NCBI RefSeq assembly: GCF_030704535.1
Contig: NC_081812.1
Location: forward strand, 22,667,501 to 22,731,500
Reading direction: 5' to 3'
DNA: 64,000 nucleotides
From: Vitis vinifera
Taxonomy: Eukaryota > Streptophyta > Magnoliopsida > Vitales > Vitaceae
Shown here: positions 56,801 to 64,000 of the stretch, piece after piece
Layout of the letters: every line of letters begins with the position of its first letter
Position numbering within the stretch: the stretch's first letter is position 1
The notes under the pieces: model-generated
Told to the model about the DNA's origin: nothing
The model's input: only the letters and a program-made list of their open reading frames with translations
Database searches by the model: none
Program-made: the position numbers and the translations under genes

Positions 56801-58400
56801 TATTAGTTATTCTCATTTGTTTTGAAACGTGTTCAAACCCGTCAATCACTTTTTTTTGTTTCAGGGTTCAAGGTGTATACTTGCAGGAGACCATCTTCAG
56901 CTTCCTCCAACCATCCAGAGTGTTGAGGCCGAGAAGAAAGGCTTAGGAAGAACCCTCTTTGAACGCCTTGCTGATTTGTATGGTGATGAAGTCATGTCTA
57001 TGCTAACTGTACAGTATCGCATGCATGAGCTTATTATGAACTGGTCATCTAAAGAGCTATATAACAGTAAGGTGCTCACTTCATGCCTCAATATTAAACC
57101 ACATAGTAATATTGTTTAATTGATAATGAGTAACTAAAACTTTAATTTTGGGACAATGACAAAAGGCGTATTATCCTGATTTTGTGTGTTTATGCTGATG
57201 AGCGTGTGTGAGATATTTTACAGATAACAGCCCATCCAAGTGTTGCTGCACACATGCTTTCTGATCTTGAGGATGTAAAGAAGTCTTCTTCAACAGAATC
57301 AACCCTTCTTCTCATTGACACAGCTGGGTATGCTGTATGCAGTCTCCTGTTGCTATTTGCTAGGTTTCTCAAAACAATAGCTTGAATTAGTTAAGAGGGT
57401 GTTTGGAAAGATATGAAATGAAATATCTCCAGTTTTTGTAGGATTTGAAATGACAAAATCATCATTTAGAGCTATATGATAAAGAAATTATCAGCAAGGT
57501 AATAGAAATTTGAAATGCTTAGAGGTGCCTTAAGTAAGTTTACGAAAATAAGGATTCCTTTCAAATGCTAGAAATGCCTTTTTTCACATGGTTTCCAAGT
57601 ACCACGGAGAACTTTTGCCTTGTGTTCTGTTATAATTTTTGGATGCTGACATGTTTCAGGTGTGACATGGAAGAAAAGAAGGATGAAGAAGATAGCACAA
57701 TGAACGAGGGTGAAGCTGAGGTTGCTATATCCCACGCAAAAAGACTTGTCGATAGTGGAGTCCAAGCTTCTGATATTGGAATTATCACCCCTTACGCTGC
57801 GCAGGTACAACAGTTTCCTTACTTAATTTTAAATAAATCCATATTGGCTTGAGCTTTACAGACCATCAAACATTGTCTAGAATTAATTGCCACCAGATTA
57901 ATTGGAGTCTGGGATCTAATTCAATTTTTACATGCTCATACCACAGAACTAGTTGTTAATTTATATTCCAACTATTGTAGGTTGTCTTGCTGAAGATGAT
58001 GAAAAATAATGATGACAAGCTAAAGGACATGGAAATATCAACAGTTGATGGATTTCAGGGTCGAGAAAAGGAAGCCATTATCATTTCAATGGCCAGGTCA
58101 AACCCAAAGAAAGAGGTATTTCTAGCTTCTTTGATAATATTATTGTCAAAAATCTCAATCAGCATCATGGCTGAAGTATAGAGAGAAGAATTCAATTTAA
58201 AATTTTTTTGCTTGATGTTTTAGGTAGGATTTCTGAGTGATAGGAGGCGAATGAATGTGGCTGTGACACGAGCAAGGAGACAGTGTTGTCTTGTCTGTGA
58301 CACGGAGACAGTGACCAGTGATAAGTTTTTGAAGCGATTAATTGAATATTTTGAGGAGAATGGAGAGTATTTAAGTGCTTCAGAGTATGGCCATGAATAA
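46471..58400 (+). CDS. IGHMBP2/SMUBP2-like SF1 DNA/RNA helicase, complete
   Basis: A superfamily 1B (UPF1-like) ATP-dependent helicase of the IGHMBP2 group; human IGHMBP2 is linked to translation and RNA handling, but the plant role is not known to me. Exons: 46471-46560, 46646-46750, 46966-47034, 47417-47506, 47631-47714, 48024-48188, 49216-49403, 50410-50482, 51459-51512, 55193-55450, 56865-57071, 57224-57327, 57660-57804, 57981-58115, 58224-58400. They join in frame to 647 aa. Motifs in order: GPPGTGKTT (residues 219-227, Walker A), DEAA (376-379, Walker B), GDHLQLPPT (motif III, near 400), VQYRMHE (motif IV), [17 protein letters not shown] (motif V), [10 protein letters not shown] (motif VI). 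No C-terminal R3H or zinc finger is present, unlike human IGHMBP2. Intron 1 appears to start with GC (AAG|GCACAC) rather than GT; see findings. Introns 9 and 10 carry LINE fragments. Confidence 0.92.
49575..49805. repeat. Two tandem copies of a recurring short repeat in helicase intron 7
   Basis: Copies near 49590-49660 and 49730-49800 share AACCAATTTTCCTAA, a TTAAGCTT block, TAGGATTTGAG and a CACTCTAA-like end. Related copies occur near 55990-56080, 56090-56200 and 61745-61862. The reverse complement contains a TATGGTxxCAxAG-like string, close to the primer-binding-site wording of plant LTR retrotransposons; that link is speculative. Confidence 0.55.
52012..53357 (-). mobile_element. 5'-truncated LINE (L1-type) in helicase intron 9, antisense
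   Basis: Insert 52028-53341, flanked by the 16-bp direct repeat TTCAGAGATGATTTTT (52012-52027 and 53342-53357), a target-site duplication. Read on the minus strand from 53342 it encodes the C-terminal part of LINE ORF2: [21 protein letters not shown], then [19 protein letters not shown], then a zinc-binding segment [18 protein letters not shown] near 52470. Several frameshifts and stops split it (frames end near 53043, 52635 and 52300), so it is a pseudo-element. The short T-run at its left end is the antisense of its poly(A) tail. It is opposite in direction to the helicase gene. Confidence 0.88.
53791..53880. repeat. Compound (CT)n-(AT)n-(ATGC/ATGT)n microsatellite in helicase intron 9
   Basis: Three adjacent simple repeats: CT, then TA, then ATGT and ATGC tetranucleotides. 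Confidence 0.95.
54193..54361. repeat. 35-bp direct repeat, copies 134 bp apart, in helicase intron 9
   Basis: CCATCCAACATGACACCC followed by a GCATGCAAGTGCCAAT-like end occurs at 54193-54228 and again at 54327-54361 with one or two differences. It could be a local duplication or the flanks of a small insertion. Confidence 0.75.
55805..56865 (+). repeat. Diverged repeats of the intron 10 / exon 11 boundary (decoy acceptors)
   Basis: The 17-mer GTTTCAGGGTTCAAGGT at the real exon 11 acceptor (AG at 56863-56864) recurs exactly with its AG at 55825-55826, and in diverged form with AG at 56718-56719 (CTTCCAGGTTTCAAGAT). The following TTTCTATTGGTTT and the AAAACCCAAT block also recur (56245-56380, 56720-56800). 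Intron 10 therefore contains two or three degenerate copies of its own 3' end. Confidence 0.7.
56373..56704 (-). mobile_element. Short retroposed insertion (LINE 3' end, antisense) in helicase intron 10
   Basis: A 290-bp insert (56394-56683) is flanked by a 21-bp direct repeat with one mismatch (CCTCCAACCACTATCAATCTT at 56373-56393, CCTCCAACCACTAGCAATCTT at 56684-56704). Its left end is T- and TA-rich, as for an antisense poly(A) tail. There is no ORF. The size and structure fit a strongly truncated LINE or a SINE. Confidence 0.72.
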
Positions 58401-59840
58401 ACAGATAGACTGGGACTAAGGTTCTATCCAAATCTGTCAAGGGTCATCAGTTTTTTTTTTGCTGCATTTGGTGATTTGAAGACTTAGATCTGGGAAATGG
58501 TTCCCAAATCCTGAGACCTCTGATGATTTATACCTGGAGCGACAGTTTGTTGATATTCTCCAAAATGGAGAGAAAATTGCGCTTCATTTTGTTTAATAGC
58601 AAAGTTATCTGGAAAATAGATGGTTAAACAAACCATCTTCATTTGTATTATGTTAATTACCCTGGAACATTATTTTTACCTGGTAATAGTATGCTTTGTC
58701 AGTGACGCTCACTTTATCTGATTTTATTTACTTACAAGATATGTGCCTAGTAGTTGGATTGCCCCTGTAACTTAAGCCTTTCCTTCATGGGAAGTATTAC
58801 ATCTGGAATTATATTAAATGTGGGTGGGCCAGACTTGTCAAAATAAATAAATAAGTAAATAAATGTGGATGAGCCAGCTAGTTTTGACTCTATTGGAAAT
58901 CTTACAGTAAGGTTTGATCTCCTCATCAAGGGTGGCAGGGATGGCGAAAGAAAAAGGAAAAGGTGGAGTCAACTACAAACATCTGTCGTTAATATGGGAA
59001 TGGTCCCAAGTGCACATGGGAATATTTCCTCTGAAAGGGGTTTTGCATCTTGGAAATAATGGAACAGGCCCCATGTAATGTGGTACACTTCTATTTCATC
59101 AGAGTTTGAACTTCAGTCTTATAATCTTTTTCCTGTGAAATATACCCACTCACTGTTTACTGGTTGTATTTTGTAAATGGGCAGGTTTCAGACTAGAAAA
59201 TTTTATTTAGCCACCACCAGAGAAATATGGATTCCAGGTAACATCCTGTGTCTTTAGTTCATTTTAATGTGTTTGATTTTCAATTGTTGCACTAGTTTAT
59301 TTGATAAGCAAGGTTTTTTTGGCACAATCCATAGGATTATATGATTTTTTTTTTTTGATAGACAATCCATAGGATTATATGATGAAAAACAATTTTCTTC
59401 TATTCACCCAATGGATTGCCTCAAGTAGACAGCCCCACATCAATAATAGGCAGATTATTTGTAACATGCTTCCTAGCAAGCTGCCTTTGTTGAGTAAGAA
59501 ACAAAATCAAAGAAAAAGCACTTAATTAAAGACAAAGCCCCTATTGGCAAATGAACATATTCAATTAATGTCCTCTTCCAATCTTAAGTACTATAATGAA
59601 CTCCAATTTCTGATCCTCTGCAACCCTAAGTACTACAATGAACTCCTCTTTCATCCTCTGCCACTATAACTACTATAACTAAGCATCTCTGTCCCTCTCT
59701 AGTGATCAAATTGAAACTGACTCTTTTATGGACCACCAGGAACTAGATTTAGAACCAACTAATCTACAGCTTATTTCAATGACACTATTCGACCAAATGT
59801 AACTTCTGTGGTGCAAAATCCTACTATACCAAAACCTGCA
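58401..59840. other. Helicase 3' UTR and spacer, duplicated
   Basis: No ORF of note. It is duplicated in the right copy at about 62433-63830. Left-copy differences include an extra segment of about 45 bp at 58830-58875 and a 16-bp insertion at 59346-59361. Confidence 0.65.
59346..59361 (-). mobile_element. Minimal 16-bp retroposed tail with 22-bp target duplication
   Basis: Eleven T plus GATAG are inserted between two exact 22-bp copies of ACAATCCATAGGATTATATGAT (59324-59345 and 59362-59383). The duplicated locus (about 63309-63330) has a single copy and no T-run, which is the unoccupied site. It looks like a LINE or SINE insertion truncated almost to its poly(A) tail. Confidence 0.7.
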
Positions 59841-59847
59841 GATCCTT

Positions 59848-60680
59848 TCAGACGTTCCAGATGTATGGAGGGAAAGCTGGCTCTTCATACAGACCATAAC
59901 CCTGGAAGTTACTGGCATCTGCTCCCTGATGATCCTCTATTCCACACATCTTGATCAGTGCATCCAAGCTGAAACTTTCCTCAGCAAAACCCACAAGTTC
60001 ATTGTCATCTTTTAATGAAGATTCAGGTGCTGCCAAACTTTCTGTCATATTGCTTCCTTCTGACTGACATTCATCTCTTGGCATTCCCAGTTGCTGAAGA
60101 AACTCATTCAGATCAATCTGGGGCTTCTCTTCATGTTCTCCTGGTATCTGTTCTGGTGAAGATTCCATGTCTTTCTCATTAGTTCCATGTCTTCATGGGT
60201 TCTGTTATGGGTTTTGTCATTCATGTTTTGAACATCAGTTTTTGAATCACAGGAAGAACAAGAAGAAGTGGATCAATAACCCCATTCTTCTTAAGATCTT
60301 CAAGCCTCTGATGAATGAGATGAACACTGGTTTGTGCATTTATATTGAACAAACCACTAGAAGGAAACATTGAAATGAAGTTCTTGGAGAGAAACCATTT
60401 TAAATTCTGAGATTTGATTGGTGGGTTGAAGTTACATTGCAGGTGGGGTAGATTGAGATAAGCATCTGGCCCATATAATATTCTTGCAGCTTCATCACAA
60501 GCCATGGTAGCTTTCTCAGCTATCTTTAAAGAACCCAACCAAAGTCTGGTTCTGTTCTTTCTCTCTCTTATTTCTCCAACTTTCCCCAGGTTCTTCGCCT
60601 AACTCCACACTACTCGCAGGTAGCATTCTGAGGCCCTCCCTTGTCTCTTGTGGGACCTTTCTTCCATTGCTTTAATGGAG
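59848..60680 (-). pseudogene. DREB2-type AP2/ERF transcription factor, broken copy
   Basis: Read right to left: GGPQNATC, then an in-frame TAG in the YRGVR position, [10 protein letters not shown], a frameshift, [15 protein letters not shown], and then the helix part [14 protein letters not shown], all parts of an AP2 domain of the DREB2 class. The frame continues to about 60221 and ends early. The C-terminal half continues in other frames, with the open stretch 59848-60168 (ending IKMCGIEDHQGADASNFQGY...YIWNV). At least one stop and two frameshifts make it non-functional as a whole. Intact members bind dehydration-responsive elements and activate stress genes. A better-preserved copy starts at the right edge. 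Confidence 0.82.
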
Positions 60681-60740
60681 ATTTTCTATTATTCTCCATG
60701 CTACTGCTGAAGGGGAAGGGAAAGGGTGAGTAAGGAGAGT

Positions 60741-61744
60741 GATGGTGGTGGATTTGGGAATGCAAAAACTGAGAAGAAAGGCGAGGGATATGAAGTTAGT
60801 GACAATGGTCTTTGCTGCCTTGGTTTAAATGTTGTCACTGTTTGTAGAAACTTTCCAACCCATGTGACCATTTGTTTTTTTAATCAGGTAATTGCAAGTT
60901 CCTATGCTTTGCTCATTTCCTTTTTAATAAATCTATTCATGGATGCTTGTATATATCTATCAATGCACTCATACATTAAATAGTATCATGAAACGGTCAA
61001 TACAAAAGAGAATACCAGGGAATGTTTAAGCAAAAAGGAAAATGATTTTTTTTCTTTTACTTTCTTGACCATATTATTTAAAGTCCAAGATAGGATCAGG
61101 TTTTTCCAGGTGGAGTAGCATGGGTTGAGTAGTCTGGCCAGTGGGTTCATGGCATTTGGCAGAAAGAAATCCAAGTCAGATGGTGTTAAGCGTAAATGGT
61201 GGTGACAGAGATATTTTGACATGTTTTGAATGGAGTCTTTTCACTCAAAAACTCCCTCAGATTCTCATCTCTGCAAGTGAGAAGGGTTTTTGAGAGTTGA
61301 ATATTTTATTGGGTAAAAAGAGGAGAAGCACCTCACAACATTTTAGATTTTCACAAGGGCTCTGATTCACATGTATTGCTGCCATTCACTACTTGATTCT
61401 CTGGACTCGTCTTCTTTATCCCATGCCCTATTCCCTCATATATTCACTCACTATATATAATTTTGATACTATGATTACTTAGGTGGACAAATGCATAAAT
61501 CCTATCACATGATGCTCTTTTTATAACAGCAATGCTTCTGATGACGACGACTATGGCAACAAGGGCGATGAACTTACGGTGTTGATATATGGCTTTAGCA
61601 ATAAGAGGATATCATTAACTTATATTTTGTTTGAAATTAGGAGTACAAGATAATATTGTAATCAAGAAATAGTTATAATTTTTATGGGGTTGGCATTATG
61701 AAAATGAGAATCAACCAAAGAGGCTGTTGTAGTGATAGCATGTG
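60741..61744. other. Spacer between the duplicated units
   Basis: About 1 kb without a recognisable gene, upstream (minus strand) of the DREB2-like pseudogene; it may contain the old DREB2 promoter. I see no RNA gene or clear transposon ends. Confidence 0.5.
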
Positions 61745-61865
61745 GTGGGGTTTGACCACATGATCTCCCGCCAAATAAGGCTTTGAAACCATATTGAACT
61801 AGCAATTTTCCTAAAAATTTAAGCTTGCAGGATTTGAGACTACAATGTACATCATGCACTTCAAC
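61745..61865. repeat. Copy of the recurring short repeat at the duplication breakpoint
   Basis: Contains GATCTCCCGCCAAATAAGGC, AGCAATTTTCCTAAAAATTT and CAGGATTTGAG, related to copies in helicase introns 7 and 10. It ends where similarity to helicase intron 13 begins. Confidence 0.55.
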
Positions 61866-62016
61866 ATAAATAAATACCATATTGGCCTGAACTTTACTGT
61901 CTATCAAACATTGTCTAAAATTATTTGTCACCAGATAAATTGGAGTCTGGGATCTAATTCCATACATATGTACTAACACCACAGAACTAGTTGTTATTTA
62001 TATTGCAACTGTTGTA

Positions 62017-62432
62017 GTTTGTTATGCTGAAGATGATGAAAAATAATGACAACAAGCTATAGGACATCAAAATCTAAACAGTCGATGGCTTTCAGAGTTG
62101 GGAAGAGGAAGTGATTATCATTTCAATGGCCAGGTCAAACTTCAAGAAAGAGGTATTTCTAGCTTCCTTAATATTATAATTGCCAAAAATCTCAGTTCGC
62201 ATCATGGCTGAAGTGTAGAGAAGAACTGGATTTTATATTCTTTTACTTGATGTTTTAGGTAGGATTGCTGAGTGATCAGAGGTGAATGAAAGTGGCTGTG
62301 ACGCGAGCAAGGAGACTGTTGTCTTGTTTGTGACATGGAGACAGTGGCTAGTGATAAGTTCTTGAAGCAATCAATTGAATAGTTTGAGGAGAATGGAGAG
62401 TGTTCAAATGCCAATGAATAAAACGATGGCCT
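62017..62432 (+). pseudogene. Helicase exon 14-15 fragment, dead
   Basis: Copies of helicase exon 14 (62017-62151) and exon 15 (62260-about 62420). Exon 14 has in-frame TAG and TAA codons (CTA TAG, ATC TAA). Exon 15 has lost bases in the [13 protein letters not shown] region and has a TAG in place of the Tyr codon after LIE. With no upstream exons or promoter it cannot make the helicase. Confidence 0.9.
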
Positions 62433-63831
62433 TGGGACAAAGGTTCTATCCAATTCTGTCAACCATCATCAGTTTTTTTTGCTGCATTTGGTGATATGAA
62501 GACTTAGATCTGGGAAATGATTCCGGAATCCTGAGACCTCTGGTGATTTATGCCTGGAGCCAAAGTTCATTGATATTCTCCAAAATGGAGGAAAATTTTA
62601 TTTTAATTTGGTTAATTGCAAGGTTATCTGGAAAATAGGCTGGTTGTACTACCATGTTCATTTGTATGATGTTAATGACTGCGGGACACTATTTTTACCT
62701 GGTAATAGTATGTTTTGGCAGTGACGCTCACTTTCCCTGATTTAATTTGCATACAAGGCATGTGCCTGTTAGTTAGATTGCCCCTGTAGCTTAGGCCTTC
62801 CTTCATGGGAAGTATTGCATTTGGAATTATATTAAATGTGGATGAGCCAGCCAGTTTGACTCTATTGGAAATCTTACAGTAAGTTTGAATCTCTTCATCA
62901 AGGCTGGCAGGGATGGAGAAAGGAAGGAAAAGGAAAAGGAAAAGATTGAGTCAACTACAGCAACCATCATTAATGGGGAAATTGGTCCCAAGTGCTCATA
63001 GGAAATTTTCCACTTGGAAGGGTTTTGCATCTTGGAAATAGCGGAAAAGATCCCATGTTACGTGGTACACTTGTATTTCAGTAGTGTTTGAACTTCATTT
63101 TTATAATCTTTTTCCTGTGAAATATTGTCATGACTCACTGTTTACCACTTGTATTTTGTACATGAGCAGGTTTCAGACTGGAAAATTGGATTAGCCACTA
63201 CAGAGAAATTCATGGATCCCAGGTAAACTCCTGTTCAGTTCATTTTTATGTGATTGATTTTCAATTATTGCACTAGTATATTTGATCTCATAGGTAATGT
63301 TTTTTGGCACGATCCATAGGATTATATGATGAAACAATTTTCTTCTATTAACTCAATGGATTCTTGCCTCAAGTGGACAGCCCCACATGGATAGTAAGTA
63401 GATTATCAATAACATGCTTCCTAGCAATGACAAAATTAAAGAAAAAACACGTGATTAAAGACAAAGCCCTTGATAACTATGAAGAAATGAGTTTCTGTTT
63501 GGTCAAATCTCCCATTAGCAAATTAACATATTCGATTTATGTCCTCTGCCACTCTTTAAGATCCATAATGAACTCCACTTTCTGATCCTCTGCAGCCCCA
63601 AGTACTACAAGGAACTTCTCTTCCATCCTCTGCTACTGTAACTACTATAACTAAGCCTCTCTCTATCTCGCTCTAGTGGTCAAACTGAAAGTGACTCTTT
63701 TATGGACCTCCATGAACTAGATTTAGAACCAACTAATCTGCAGCCTATTAAGTGATACTAAACCCTCTTCCTTCCACCAAATTTAACTCCAGTGGTGTGA
63801 ACTCCTACCATACCAAAACCTGCAGATCCTT

Positions 63832-64000
63832 TCAGAAGTTCCAGATGGATGGAGGGAAAGCTGGCTCTTCATACATACCATAGCCCTGGAAGCTACTGGC
63901 ATCTGTTCCTTGATGATCCTCTATTCCACGCATCTCGATCAGTGCATCCCAGTTGAAACTTTCCTCAGCAAAACCCACAAGCTCATCGTCATCTTTTAAT
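63832..64000 (-). CDS. DREB2-type AP2/ERF transcription factor, C-terminal end (partial)
   Basis: The last 56 codons, stop at 63832-63834, continuing off the right edge. The reading is open: LKDDDELVGFAEESFNWDAL, then IEMRGIEDHQGTDASS, ending in AFPPSIWNF. It is close to the C-terminus of the broken copy at 59848-60168. The AP2 domain is outside the window, so class and integrity are inferred from the left copy. If intact upstream, this would be the working gene of the pair: a nuclear stress-response activator whose acidic, aromatic C-terminus resembles the DREB2 activation region. Confidence 0.7.
   Translation of the reverse strand, partial: LKDDDELVGFAEESFNWDALIEMRGIEDHQGTDASSFQGYGMYEEPAFPPSIWNF

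Larger units (their letters stand above)
57826..60740. repeat. Segmental tandem duplication, left copy
   Basis: Contains the helicase intron 13 end, exons 14-15, 3' UTR and the opposite-strand DREB2-like pseudogene. It matches the right copy starting near 61866, offset about 4,036 bp at exons 14-15 and about 3,984 bp at the DREB2 stop. The right limit of the copy cannot be fixed because its partner leaves the window. Confidence 0.85.
61866..64000. repeat. Segmental tandem duplication, right copy (continues off window)
   Basis: Matches the left copy from helicase intron 13 (57826) onward through the DREB2 C-terminus. The left breakpoint lies within what was intron 13, so only the last two helicase exons were copied. 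Confidence 0.85.

Noticed and set aside
60221-60538. 105-aa ORF as a complete small AP2 protein
   Set aside because: It starts inside the AP2 domain and ends by frameshift. Flanking frames carry the rest of a DREB2 protein, so it is part of a pseudogene.

Overview
This is plant nuclear DNA. Protein-coding genes are broken into many short exons with AT-rich introns, and the proteins are plant families: Pol I largest subunit, LPAT2-type acyltransferase, an EGF-containing GT47 exostosin, plastid adenylosuccinate synthetase, an IGHMBP2-like helicase and DREB2. Exon phases and protein style point to a woody eudicot. Grapevine (Vitis) is my best guess, but that is inference; no alignment was run.

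Layout, left to right. (1) 798-7906, minus: the first eight coding exons of the RNA polymerase I largest subunit (NRPA1-type); the rest lies off the left edge. (2) About 9003-13842: an imperfect tandem duplication. Each copy holds one intact, intronless 129-codon minus-strand ORF of unknown function with a TATA box. The second copy differs by about 1.16 kb of extra or replaced DNA. (3) 14026-22131, minus: a complete 11-exon LPAT2-type lysophosphatidate acyltransferase gene (387 aa), with a 5'-truncated LINE, an intronic tandem repeat, microsatellites and a 19-G run in its introns. (4) 22.3-30.9 kb: gene-poor AT-rich DNA. It contains a complete 1.95-kb fold-back transposon (27214-29162) with long terminal inverted repeats, a perfect 10-bp target duplication, an internal array of about 18 hairpin motifs and a GC-rich core.

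(5) 32263-39119, plus: a complete 14-exon ExAD-like exostosin gene (794 aa). (6) 40964-45355, plus: a complete 4-exon adenylosuccinate synthetase gene with a transit-peptide-like N-terminus (489 aa). (7) 46471-58400, plus: a complete 15-exon IGHMBP2-like SF1 helicase gene (647 aa). Its first intron appears to use a GC donor. Introns 9 and 10 carry LINE insertions with target-site duplications and decoy copies of an exon boundary. (8) 57826 to the right edge: a second tandem duplication. The helicase 3' end plus a downstream, opposite-strand DREB2-type AP2/ERF gene was copied. In the left copy the helicase is intact and the DREB2 is broken; in the right copy the helicase fragment is dead and the visible DREB2 end is open, which suggests reciprocal loss.

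The genes do not form a pathway; they are independent housekeeping or cell-wall genes. The most unusual items are the fold-back element, the two tandem duplications and the splice-site oddities of the helicase gene. All exon coordinates were read by hand from splice sites and reading frame. Every listed exon chain joins in frame, but no transcript evidence was available.
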